Assembly (NCBI RefSeq): GCF_029784165.1
Contig: NC_073695.1
Span: 241,712,089 to 241,776,088, forward strand
DNA from: Wyeomyia smithii
Taxonomy: Eukaryota; Arthropoda; Insecta; Diptera; Culicidae
Direction: 5' to 3'
DNA length: 64,000 nt
Part shown: in pieces, positions 36,801 to 47,974 of the stretch
How the letters are laid out: the number at the start of each line of letters is the position of its first letter
How positions within the stretch are numbered: position 1 is the first letter of the stretch
Notes under the pieces: generated by a model
Databases searched by the model: none
What the model saw: the letters and a program-made list of their open reading frames with translations, nothing else
What the model was told of the DNA's origin: nothing
Program-made: the position numbers and the translations under genes

Positions 36801-37301
36801 GAAGGACGGGCGCTGCACGATTAAATTGTACGCTTGATTATAGTTGTGAGGGACGGTTTGTTTATTAGATTAGACAGGGGGGATCCATCAAGGATTATGC
36901 CTACTGTGTGTCTCTCTCTCGGGATGAAACGGACATTTGCTACTGGGGCGCGCACGCAGCGCCGATCGGCGAGAGTTTCTATGCAAACTCAATTACTTTC
37001 GTAATTCTTTCCATGCAACGTTTAGCAGTGTAATGAGATTTTGCAAAGCCTGCTTAAATTCAGCTGCTGCAGTTTGTTTTTTTTTTTCATTGCAAACTTG
37101 ATAGTTCGGAAAATTGGTGCTATTGTGAAGATCAACCATTGTACCACAGTTCCACACCAAGGCAACCAACTATTACACGGCTCAACATTGTTTTGTCGCA
37201 ATTGAACCAAGTTGCTATAGTAAAAAAATATTTTCAAATAAAATTACGTTAGGTTTTTCTTTCTAAATATTGTACTACACAGGGAAGATAGTATGAGTAT
37301 T
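33830..37301. other. mostly single-copy noncoding DNA
   Basis: 33.83-34.3 kb is AT-rich and has a 15-base phrase ACCCTGTAAACTGGT at 33824-33838 and again at 33883-33897. 34.3-36.9 kb is GC-richer single-copy DNA with (TTG)n at 36537-36551. Frames such as 34870-35247 (minus) and 35844-36227 (plus) have no domain. No gene supported. Confidence 0.55.
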
Positions 37302-37410
37302 CATGTCGAGCTCGTAAACAAATACCCAGCCGTAAAAATACTCACCTCCATTGACGAGTAATGGAAGATACACAGTTTACGGCTGGGTATTCGTATACGA
37401 GCTCGATGTG
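37302..37410. mobile_element. 109-bp hairpin MITE
   Basis: Arms of about 36 bases (37302-37338, 37375-37410) are inverted copies sharing CGAGCTCGTA and AATACCCAGCCGTAAA, separated by a 36-base loop. No coding content; target duplication not clear. Confidence 0.78.
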
Positions 37411-37856
37411 AAGACCCCTAGTATATTAAATCAGCCGTTTTATTCATTATTGTACACAGACTTCCTGTGCACGTGCTTTTTTCTCAAGCGACGAGAGAAA
37501 TCTTTCTCTAGCTCGTAGAATTTCCATGTACGTGCGACGAGACGAGACAACGTCACATGCGATTTGCAGGTTGCTCTTTCGCTTCTCTTTCGGTTCGGAT
37601 TGCGTAGCGCAAGCGATGTTTCGTCACACTACGAATTGAGCGAGACGCCTGTACTGTACATACATGATACAGCTCGTGCGCCAGAGCTCGTGAGACTTTC
37701 TCGTGTACCAGGCTCAAAGTAATACTTATTTTGTGCTGTTCTGTTAGGGAAAGTCAATTTTATTCGATTTAAATGGAACTTTGCACTCGTGTTTGACTTG
37801 GCAAACTGTGTATTTTTTCAAACTTTTTGGGCCAGAGTGAATTGTTTATGAACACT

Positions 37857-39878
37857 CCGTGGTGAAATTTCAAGCATCCGTGACTAATCTTTCTTCAAAT
37901 CGCTCTTAAATTGAGTAAAAAACTGAACGCAAGCGCGAGTGAAATGGACAGTAGCAGATCACGGGTAAAAGTTAAATGCAGTGTGCAAGTAGATGAGTAA
38001 ACAGCCGACACAAAAAATCGTGAGCAGGTGCCTTGATGGTTGTTTTCCTTGACGGATAGGCGTGAGTCACATTGATAGACATTGAATATTATATGAATAA
38101 TATAGATAGTATGGATAAACATAAAGTATACATATGTAAAAGTGACTGTCTGTCTCGAGAAGGGACAATCGTCCTAGAATATGGGTTCTGGAAGAAAATC
38201 AACAGAAATAGTTAAAGAAGAAAGGTAACTTGATCAACATTACATCACAACAAAAATTACATACTGAAGCGAAATACATAAGGTTGTAAGCACATCTTTG
38301 CAACCCTTTCAAAGTTGACAAAGTTCATCTGGGTCCATGTTTAAAAAAGGGAAAATATTTTTTCTTGCCTTATTAATTATAAAATAGAGAATAAAAATAC
38401 CTCAATCGCTACAGTCGGATTCATCTATATCGTATATCTCGTCCAACTTTTCAAGGAATCTTTCCTTATTTTGTGCTAACTCAATCCACTGATCGTAATT
38501 CAAATTTCCATACCTTTCCATCGTCTGATAGATACTGTCCCATCAGATAAAGCTGGGCCTGCATGCTCGTAAGTGAGATGCTCGTAACCGAGCAGCACAG
38601 CAAAGTGGATGAGTTTGATGTCATAATGGGTCATAATTTGCTAACAGTGACTAAACAAAATAGCTAAAGTTGTTTCAGTAAACATGCACAAGGTTTATGA
38701 GAGTTTGAAATGCAAGTTTTGCTACTAACCAGAATCGATGCTAACTATTTTTCGATTTTTCTAGCTTTTGAATAGTCGTTTTAAATATTATTTTCGAATT
38801 ATGGCTAGTTTGGCGTTTTGTTGCAAATTTGAGACTACGTTTTGGCAAGTACGTGTACCTGCATTTAACAAATTATTAGGGCTTTGGATGCATGGAGCTT
38901 TGCCAATTTTTGTATTTGATAGATGACTCTTGCGTAGACAAACAAAAGAGAATCGACGTGAAACGCCGCGTCCCTACGCGTCCACATCGGTAGGAAGGAA
39001 TAGAGCGGTCGTGCATGATGCTTCGGTTCTGCCTTAAAGTCAGGAAATCGCTTTTTTAGAACAGACGAATGTCGTTAGTCGACCTGTTAAGCAGAAAGCC
39101 AGATCTCCGGGTGACCGAATATCTAGAGACTTCGCGTCGATACCTCTCATGAGGTCGCATTTTCTACAGATTGGTTATAACCGTGTTATAATTTTTGGTA
39201 TAAAGAGGGTCCTTCACGAAGAAACGATAGGAGTGGCGAGGCGTTAACGTGGACTCAACTCCAGTAGCTTTCGTGAAATCGTGTAGTCAGCTGAGATAAA
39301 TCAATGGGAGATTCGTTTCGGTAGTTGCATAATGACTTCATAAACAGATGTCCGAATGTCACGTCGATACCTTTCATGAGTTCGTGTTTTTCTACAGATA
39401 GGTTATCAACGCGCGTTAACGTGGACAGAACTTCCGTAGCTCTCGTAACATTGCGTAATCAGCTGAGATACATCAATGGAAGACTCTCTTCGGTATTTTC
39501 GCGGCACGATATTTGTTATTATTAACCCGGTACTCGAACTCAGCGCATCGTTTACCAAAACGAAACCTGCTGCAAACCCTACCCATTTCTCCAACATCCC
39601 AGTGATTTCTCGTGGAAGTGCAGAGGTGTTCTCGGCTTCCAATAAAGCGAGTATCACGTCAACATATTCCTATACACACTCCTTCTTTGACCTGCATTCG
39701 GATGCGGCCGGCGCTGCTATTGCCTAATATAAAGATTAAGGTCACCAGTTTTTACACATTGAGGATGAATGTTAATCCCAAGCATCATCTATTGGTTCTC
39801 TGTGTAATTACAGCTGACCTGGCAATAACGGAGTAGCAACCGCGGGCGGTCAATCATGCTCATGCTCATGCTCATGCT
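37857..39878 (+). mobile_element. retroposon X, copy 2, with 24-bp target duplication
   Basis: A 24-base segment at 37833-37856, starting CAGAGTGAATTGTT, recurs with one mismatch at 39879-39902, exactly after a (TCATGC)n tail (39853-39878). This fixes both ends, giving 2022 bp. Long direct repeats and a simple 3' tail are diagnostic of target-primed retroposition. The interior has no domain I recognise. It includes a ~227-bp tandem repeat (units from about 39135 and 39362) with 'gtcgatacc.ctcatgag' and 'gtaatcagctgagataa'-like phrases. It could be a 5'-variable nonautonomous LINE derivative or a large SINE-like element. Confidence 0.85.
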
Positions 39879-39902
39879 CAGAGTGAATTGTTAATGAACA
39901 CT

Positions 39903-41228
39903 AGATCTTGGTTAGCAAAAAATAAAGTTAAATAGTAAATTTTTTTCAAAGCAACCCACAGTGGTCTAAACTCGAAAAACCGTGATCGTTTTAGATTCGA
40001 CTGTGAAATATTGATTGTATGTACTCAGTGTCTTCAGCAAGATTATTCCATATAACAAGGCCTTTCTTTTGGCATTTTCGGTTTTTTTATCAATCCCCCT
40101 AGTAGTTAGATATAAAAACTATTTGTTCTAATTTTCAAAATACCATATTGCTTTCTTCAGCAAAGTTGTAGGAAAATATATAAGAAAAAAAAATTGCTGA
40201 ACACTGTAATCTTCTAAGTGTACGTCTGATATGACGAAATAGAGTTTTACGAGGAACACTTCTCAAAATTAGTTTTTCGGCCATAACTTTTTCTGTAATC
40301 GTCGAAACAATTCAAAATGTTCTAAGATTTTGTTCATTCTGCTAAACCTTGCATTTTTGCAGAATATATTGGTTTGCTATTTTTATTTGTTGTAAAGATA
40401 TTTCTAGTTTCTTTGCTGAAAATAACCATATTTTGAGTCCATATTTCTGCGAAGGTTGCAGATAGTAGCAAACCAGACTGTATGCATTTGAAAGTTTGTC
40501 AAAAGAAATGTATTACTCATAAAAGTTCAACTGTTTCTAGTTGTATCCAACCGAGTACTGAATGAAAGGAAAACACCCCTCAAAATCAGTTTTTTGTCCA
40601 TAACTTTTTCTGTAATGTTTCGACGATTCTAAGATGTTCTAAGATTTTGTTCATTCTGCTAAACCTTATAAACAAATGCTTTGACAACAAAAGCTAGTCG
40701 AATTTTTTGATTGAAAATGTTTACTAAAACCTCTTAAAATCATAAACATTATTTTTTTCTTGGAAAATTACATCTGGTTTTTTTCCGTTTTTAAATCATT
40801 TTTGATAAATACTTCAAATAGTTAAATATTAGGGATAAAATTTTGAGTCATGAATAAAAAAGTTCCTGCTGTGCTTAAAGATGCTCTGAAGCACCATTTA
40901 AAATTTAACTCTTTTCTTCAAAATGCAATATTTTACACTCACTTTAATTGATCTATAAAGTATTTTGCTTAAATTAACCCGAAAGTATTTTTAAATCATG
41001 TGAATGGGAAAGGGTTCCAAATCGGATTTCTTAGTTCTTTTTTTTCTCAAAATAAATTATTTAGATAGACATTTTAGTCCAAAAAGTGTGATGCCCGCCT
41101 CCACCCAAAATCATGAGAGCATGAATGATTTGCAAAATGTTTAATTTGATTTTTTTTATAAAACTTTACCTTCAATAAAAATATTTACATTTCATTCCAC
41201 CATCCTGAAATTTAAACCAGAAATTTTG
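39903..41228. repeat. AT-rich DNA with an internal ~335-bp duplication
   Basis: Phrases 'ccataactttttctgtaat' and 'ttctaagattttgttcattc' occur at 40280-40345 and again, diverged, at about 40600-40660. A 'ttcagcaaagttgtag' phrase at 40153 is also present in the inverted-repeat element at 44298-44905, so old dispersed repeats lie here. No frames of interest. Confidence 0.5.
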
Positions 41229-42502
41229 TTATAACTTCGGATTTCTTCGAAAAGAAAATGAGAAAAAATTAACTCTTAATTTTTGTTTGTCAATTAAGAT
41301 AAGGTGCAAAAAGAGATCTGCATCCGATGGGCTGCCGTCATCAATTCTGATCGTAGTTTTGTTTGCGAGCGCTGAGAATTGACCACTGTGAAGAACGAAT
41401 TTTGGGGCATCCCATTGGAGATATTTCATGAAGCTATTGGAATAGCGTACTTTAACAGCGAAACCTTGCCTTAGAGAGGGATGAGCGACGATTGAGCAAC
41501 TGTGGAATATTTCTCTGTTTATAAGGAATCGAACTCCGACGCAATCTTGTCCGGTCATATTCACGGTTGCATTACTGATAAGTGTTAAGAAAAACGTTAA
41601 AAAGCCGACTTGACGTTCCTGATTGTGCCTTCGTTACTTTTTTCTGTACCTCTTCAAAAATTCTAGGTTGAATTCTTGCTTTCACCAACATAATTAACGA
41701 TGCTCGATCCGACTCATAGTGGGATTGTTTTGTTCAAATGCGTATTTCGCGGTCGCTGATTCGCGGCCGATGCTCGTTTATCAATTGGCCATGAACTTAT
41801 GTTATGCTTTTGATCATGTCATCTTATGAAAATTATGAGTTTCGATGCTTGGCTTCTGTTATTGTTTTTGAAGAATTTTGAATTAAATTCACGAAAAGGA
41901 GAAACTATGACTAGATATTATTATTATTATAAAAAAATAACCTGTCTGGAAATTGAACCAATGTAAGATGGCAACTTTTGAAATCTGGAAGCTGTATGAA
42001 ACTGTGGAAAATGTTCACAAACTCTAATTTCGGAACAAGAACCATGCTTATTAAACCAGAAATCTGTGTTCGACGACATTTTGAAATTCAAAATGGCGAC
42101 ATCGGGTCTCTATAAATCTGAGAAAATCGGTTATATATTTTTTCTCTGTGTGAACTCATCACTGCGACCTGCGAGAGGCATTTTGATTTCCTGGTACTCC
42201 GCACTTCAGATTATTGCCAGTATCACTGTTGAAGTGAGTGATACGCTTATTATTTCTATCCGTGCTTGTGTGTAAGGTGTTACCCTTCGTTCAAGCTTAA
42301 CTACTGTTCTACTATACCGAGCCCCTTTCTATCCAACCAATAACGCCAAATTACAGTTATGGCAAGTGGAAGGAGTCTAATCGAAACCTCGTCCCCCGTG
42401 CCAATATCGCCAATTACAAATCCCTGGAGAGGATCAATATTCCTCTGGTCAGTTTTTTTAAATTATGAGAAGGACTCATTTTGTCAAAAAGAAGGAGTCT
42501 TA
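41229..42502. other. noncoding DNA with a minisatellite remnant
   Basis: No gene supported; the 111-codon minus frame at 41229-41564 has no domain I know. 41940-42115 contains remnants of the ~100-bp minisatellite ('gatggcaacttttgaaatc', 'cattttgaaattcaaaat'), related to 26991-27545 and 45690-45910. Confidence 0.5.
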
Positions 42503-42858
42503 GGGAACATCCATAAATGACGTAGCATTCGATGAAGAGGGGAGAGGTTTGCAGTTTTGTGACGAAATGCGACGATGGGGAGAGCGGAGGGTCAAGCCAA
42601 ACTACGTAGCAAATATGAAACTAAGAAAAAAAAATTGAATTTTAGCAGATTGTTCTTTTTTATCACTGTTTTGTCTGTTTAGGGTCGTTTTTAATACTTT
42701 CTTCTCTTTTCTTGTTCATTTATGCTACAATGTATGTTGCATAAAGCTACGTTATTATCTAGAGGGGGGTCTAACTTAGTGAAATTCTACGATGTGGGAG
42801 GGGGGGGGGGGGGGATTCAAAAAACCTTAAAATAAGCTACGTCATTTATGCATGCTTT
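42503..42858. mobile_element. MITE with CATAAATGACGTAGC ends
   Basis: Inverted ends share CATAAATGACGTAGC (42512-42526, 42836-42850). Weaker matches outward give a GGGAACATCC-type left edge. Internal G-rich blocks include a run of 15 G at 42800-42814. No frame. Loosely similar in its ends to the MITE at 14191-14305. Confidence 0.75.
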
Positions 42859-44297
42859 TTTATTGAAATTTCGTTCCTCCAGCCAATATCACACCATAAC
42901 TAGAGAATTTTATTCCGTTACTTTGACCAGTTTTATTATAAGAGAGATTTATTCTTGTTAGGAGGAAAGTAAACTGCTGGATAGCCTCAGAATAAACCCA
43001 TGTTTAACTTCTTTGACAAATAAATGGCCTGATTCTACTAAGATATGAACACATGACCACGCTCTTGTCAAAGCGGATTCTGTAACCTCGCGACTGCGGA
43101 ACTCCCCATTAGGTCGATTATATACTCCTAAATATTAATATTTTCGGAATCGAAACGACATTCAAATCTCGATTTTCGACGTCATGTTTTAGCAAAAATA
43201 ACGAATTCCGGTTTCTGTAAAGCAAAGTAAAATTGTTGACAAAATAGATTCTGGTATCCAATACAGGACCAAATGGTTGACACACTCCAGTTATATATGC
43301 GGTGGTTCTGATAGTGATTGTTTCTATTGTTCTTGTGGACGAAAAAGAGTAATGGCTACTTCCAGAGGCAATGGACACTTCTTGTAAAAAATCTTGGATT
43401 CTTTTTAGAAAACTCATTGAACTGCATACAAAATATTGCAAAGCATTAAGAAAGTTTTATTTAGATTTCACAGAATTTCGAGCTCAGTTGCAGTTGCAGG
43501 ATGCAACACGCAACAGCGTGATATACTATTGCATGACTGAGAGCTCCATTGGTCCACTGTTCCACTGTCTGCCAATACGAGATTCGCATTGCAGACGAAA
43601 TAAAATCTCTTTGCGTAACTGACATAACTTGTAAAAAAGGTGGAGCCTTTTACAAAATGGGTTTAGGAAAAACTTCGCAAACAGAATGTGAACTTATGAT
43701 TAGTTAGCCGCTGCTTTTTAAATTTATTTAATTATTAACTAGTCTGCAATTGCTTTTTGATAATTGTTGTTTTAATCTTATTCACATCTATTGGATTTCA
43801 GGATAGCTTATGTTGTTGGTTGTGATTTTTAAATCTTCTGATTCGAGTTTCGGAAATTAGGATCATCAAGATTGTAGAATTTCACAAAATCTCTAAATCT
43901 GACTAAATGATTTTGAGTAATTTTTGAATCCAATCTTGAAGTATTTTGATTCGAATATACATTCTAGGATCTTCGAATTGTAGTAATTCGGGATTCCAGT
44001 ACTATTAGGTTCTTTGTGTAGGTTTAATTTTTACCTTATGATTGATTCGTCAGATTTCACGATTTGGTATATAATTTTTTTAGGCATTTTGCAAAGAATT
44101 GAATTCTTGTTTGACTGGCTTCAAAAAGCTATGATTACACTGGACGACAATAACGAAAAAAGGTTGCCCTAAGACCTAAAATAGTTGCCATAAATGGAAT
44201 ATAGCCTTTTACCATTCCACAGTGATACTAGAGCTCAAAATCGTGGATTGACATTCTATCTTCAGAAGGTATTTAATACATAAGAACCTCAAAAAAT
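42859..44297. other. noncoding DNA, no gene seen
   Basis: AT-rich. The stretch 43030-43110, read on the minus strand, resembles a tRNA-like SINE head (GCGAGGTTACAGAATCCGC). A related phrase occurs at 46045-46075, but neither has a clear box A/box B pair or tail. Frames at 43118-43441 and 43371-43622 have no domain. Confidence 0.45.
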
Positions 44298-44905
44298 GAC
44301 AACTAGAATTTATTTCGGAGCCCCGTCGCTAGTGGCGCCCTAAAATCTAACTTTTCAATCTTGCACATGAAAAAATGGAATCTTAAGCAAAGTTGTAGAG
44401 AAACAATGTCTTCAGGAAAGTTGTAAAAAATATGATTTAAAAAACTTCTTCGATCACCCTTTTCCTCTAACTTTTCTTTTTTTTTTTTTTTGAAGATATA
44501 ACATTTTATATCAGACAAGTTTTTGAAATTAGTTTATGTTCAATATGTGAAAAACTGTGCAGGCAATAATGTTTGGTATGTAAACAAAAATGATATTTTT
44601 TCAACTTTTTTGGGCAAGCAGTCGATGTGCATATATAAGTTGAACATTGTTGGCTTCTAGATGCTACAATTATTACATACAGATATTCAATAGAGTTTTT
44701 AAGGACCAGTCTGATATGAAACGGTGCATCTCCTAAACAAGAGAAGTAAGTGTGAAAAAGTCTTCAGCGAACTCTTTGGAAAAACATTATCTACAACTTT
44801 GCTGAAGACACTCTTTCTTTAAAATGTAAGACTGAAAAGTTAGATTTGGCAGCGCCACTAGCGGCCAAGATACAACTAAAACTTGTTGACATTCTTCGAG
44901 TTTTT
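44298..44905. mobile_element. ~600-bp inverted-repeat element
   Basis: Arms of about 115 bases (44298-44412 and 44785-44905) are diverged inverted copies sharing CGCTAGTGGCGC, AAATCTAACTTTTCA and CAAAGTTGTAGA. The middle is AT-rich. No frame, and no clear target duplication. Likely an old MITE. Confidence 0.65.
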
Positions 44906-44974
44906 TTTTAACTAAATGTATTCCACAAGTATGTGGAGTGTATTCATGTGATTTTTGGAACCCCTAGTGTATGC

Positions 44975-45400
44975 AGAAGTACGTCAAAGTGCGGCAGAGT
45001 ATTCGCTCGCGATGTACGCTTCTACGTTGGCTTGAGGGAAAACTCATTTAAATCTCTAAAAAAGTTACCTTCAGCTAAGGGAAGGTAACTTCAGAAGGAC
45101 TTTCAACCTCCTAGTGCCCAGTGCCGCCTTGAGGCGGTCTTCATTTAAACCTCAAAAAAGCTTCAATCAATACTTGAAAATGTTAATAAAGATTCAAAGT
45201 TAGTTTTCCGGAGTCACATAGTTGAATGAATGAACCTTTCGAGGCAATTATAATTGCTACCGATACTTGGCAAGAGTAACTAACGAGCCGTCAGTATATG
45301 CCACCTTGACAAATATGTACCTTGTTTCCCGTCACAGTCGTTGGAGATGCAGAGATAAGCTCGACCTACGACAGCAACGATTGTTACACTTTCTTTTTTT
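44975..45400 (+). repeat. dispersed repeat R, copy 2 (partial)
   Basis: Shares with copy 1 the 'gcttctacgttggcttg.gggaaaactcatt' region in pieces, and the 'cagtcgttggagatgcagag' region. With copy 3 it shares 'accgatacttgg.aa' and 'cgag..' blocks near 45255-45290. The middle of the repeat is rearranged or deleted. Confidence 0.6.
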
Positions 45401-45689
45401 TTCAAAATTACATGATTTTCAATACTTGCGTTATTTTTCGGTTTTTTATTGTTTTTTTTTTTTAAATAGAATTACGTCTTTCGGCAAGTCTCTAAGGGAC
45501 GGTGTAAAATGAAAACTTGAAACCAGAACATGTAATAATTTTCGTGAAATTTCAAATTTTTATAAATCGGGTAGTTTCCAGCGAATTTCCCTAGTTTTAT
45601 ATCAATTGGAATATTCGTTACTAATCCATCAAATTGCAGGAAATTTCCAGCCATTTTTTGGACGCAGATTTCAATTAGGCAAACAACGT

Positions 45690-45910
45690 CAAAGACCATC
45701 CGATATGAGTATTTTCGGAACCGGGATGATACATAGAGGCCAAAAAGCAACACTTTTTCGAAATCTAAGGTGATGATATCCGGTTTTAAAAAGCCTAAGA
45801 TGCCCAAATATCACTCACTATCGGTTTCCCTGAATGTAGAATGATACTCAAACGTCAGAAATCGACTCAAGACGCCGTTTTGAAATCCAAGATGGCAACT
45901 TCTGGTTTCC
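45690..45910. repeat. ~100-bp minisatellite, two units
   Basis: Two diverged units hold 'gaaccgggatgat', 'gaaatcgactcaagacgcc' and 'tgaaatccaagatggcaact'. Same family as 26991-27545. Confidence 0.6.
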
Positions 45911-46204
45911 ACAAATGATTAAATTCCACCCAACGTAAGATGTCATTCATTTCAATATCATTTTCGCTATAATATTAGCCTAATTGGAAATATTGGGACT
46001 TCAGAGTTTTCAAAATGATTGGAGTAACATTGAATATTAAAAAAAACGGAAGCTCGTAGCCTCAAGGTTACAGAGTTCGCTTTAACAAACCGTCCGATGT
46101 CAAAGAACTTTTATGCATGGGATTATTCTCAGGCTCCCTTCCATTCCCCTACTTGACCCTCCATTCTGCTGAATTCCAGAAAAAAGCCACATACAGTTAC
46201 AATT

Positions 46205-47055
46205 ACCGATACTTAGCAAAGTAACAAACACGAGGCTCGGCCAAGAAGAGCAGTAGAATCCATATATAGGTGTATAGAGGAAAGCGTACGAGCGGGGGCC
46301 TAGTGTGGTTGGTAACGTCTCCGCCAACCACGCTCGACGCCTGGGTTCGAATCCCACCGCCGACATAGGTGTCGATGGTTGTGAGGTGGCGTGATCCACT
46401 CACAACCAACCCAACTGGTCTAGATTCAATCCTTGCCGACACCGGGAGATTTTCTGAGGCGAAAAATCTCTGGGATCACGCCTTCCATCGCATGAGGTAG
46501 TAAAGCCGTTGGCGCCGGTCCCTTAATAAACGGGTCGTGAGTTAGGGTCCTGGGTGTGGAGTCGCCTCCCTGGGCGTCGGTGATTGGCCACAACAGTGGC
46601 GGAACTAGACCGACGGTAAACAAGCGAGAAAAAAAAAGAGGAAAGGGTAAAAGTATAAAAATCCGGCACTTTACCACGGTGGAAAAAGTACTCTTCCTTT
46701 CCGCAGCAGTCGGTAGAGATGCAGAGGTGGCCTCAGTCTCTGGCAACAACACTTGTAACACTTCCTTTCTTCCTTTTCTTAACCGACCATTAAAATATAA
46801 CCGGCGCCGTTATCGATCTATACCAAGCGGAGGCTACTGAATTTGTGTACATCTTTAATACATGACGTTTATTTGAGTTGACACAATACATAAAATGTTT
46901 AACGGAGACAAGTAGAGAATTTTTGTACATTGGAATAAATCCCAAATCAACATTCTTACGGTGGTTCTTTGTGCAACTTTACTGGTCTGAGCGAACATCA
47001 TAAAGGAGCAAATACGAAATGACGGTCGTTCAAGCTTACGCTCAAGCAAGCTGGT
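46205..47055 (+). repeat. dispersed repeat R, copy 3, split by a SINE
   Basis: R sequence runs 46205-46288 and resumes 46638-47055, with a SINE between. Across the gap the R text joins as in copy 1 ('tagaggaaag.gtaaaagtat'), proving the SINE came later. The downstream part matches copy 1 through 'cgttatcgatctata', 'acggtggttctttgtgc' and a terminal 'ttacgctcaagc' phrase. Confidence 0.82.
46289..46637 (+). mobile_element. tRNA-derived SINE with target duplication
   Basis: Flanked by a 12-base direct repeat with one mismatch, GAGGAAAGCGTA (46277-46288) and GAGGAAAGGGTA (46638-46649). The 5' part is tRNA-like: a box A-like TAGTGTGGTTGG at 46301 and a perfect box B GGTTCGAATCC at 46344-46354. 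A ~270-bp unrelated body and an A-rich tail (46628-46637) follow. This is the standard structure of a LINE-mobilised SINE. It lies inside repeat R copy 3. I do not assign a named family. Confidence 0.9.
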
Positions 47056-47968
47056 TGGAGTAGTATTGAGTATTTTAAAATTTTGAAAGTGTTGGTTCCG
47101 ATTTTTTAATTAAAAAATATTGATTCTGTTATAATCAGATTTCATAATTGAAAATTTTTGAATTTGATAACTTTTGTGTTACTGTTGGGTTTTATCCTAC
47201 AAGGTAAGTTATCAAAATTTAAAAAATTCTTGAAATTTCATTCTCGAATACAATAAAGCAAGTAACGTAACGGGATGGGGGATTTTGAGTTGCGCAAATT
47301 TTGAGTATTTGAGTATTTAGAATCAAACCACTTCAGAATTTCAGTTTTCTCACGGCCTACACTTTGGAAATATCTATCACTTTACCAGGAGAGAACATCC
47401 TACTGCAGCCCTTGAACTCAATTTTACCATGAGTATAGAGATTAGCTCAGATTTCAAGAGTATTTGGTTTGGTTTTTATAATCATAACATATGGTGGCTA
47501 GACATGTAACAACTTATTAACATATTTCCTACTATCTCATGCAAAACATTTGTTTCATTTATACCAGTGAAATCTTTTGGCTTTTTTTCTCTGGGGCTGT
47601 ACCGATTTGTTGTTAAGAGAGAATTAACCAGGTTAAAATGGTAAATACATTCAGGACTCCGTTGGATTCTGTTCTCTGAAACATATGCAGCTTTTAAACT
47701 ATAGGCATTTAGAGATCGACTTATGTTTTTCAAGTTTTATTAGTTTCTGGATTTTTTGGAATGGTATGTTCAAACAGTTGGTAGGCGATTTTGCAAAAAA
47801 TTTGTGAGTTCGTAAGGAAAAAAAAATCAGATTCTCAGATGTACAAATTTAAGAATTTTATTATTTCAAGAATTTAATGGATTCTAACGGGAAACCAAGC
47901 TCTATTAGTTACTCGAGTATCCCCAAGTGAATAATTGAAACCCTCCGCATCATACGTTTAACGGAAAC
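47056..47968. other. noncoding DNA, no gene seen
   Basis: AT-rich. A loose hairpin spans about 47143-47225 (TTTGATAACTT with its complement AAGTTATCAAA). No frame with a domain. Confidence 0.5.
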
Positions 47969-47974
47969 TGTTGT

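Noticed and set aside
36781..36830. TATA promoter (TATAAAGG)
   Set aside because: No initiator at the right spacing and no leader or frame downstream.
43030..43110. Third SINE family, minus strand
   Set aside because: tRNA-like phrase shared with 46045-46075, but no convincing box pair, tail or target duplication; left as a note only.
46294..46366. Functional tRNA gene
   Set aside because: Box A/B are present, but the sequence lacks a foldable acceptor stem and continues into a SINE body with tail and target duplication.
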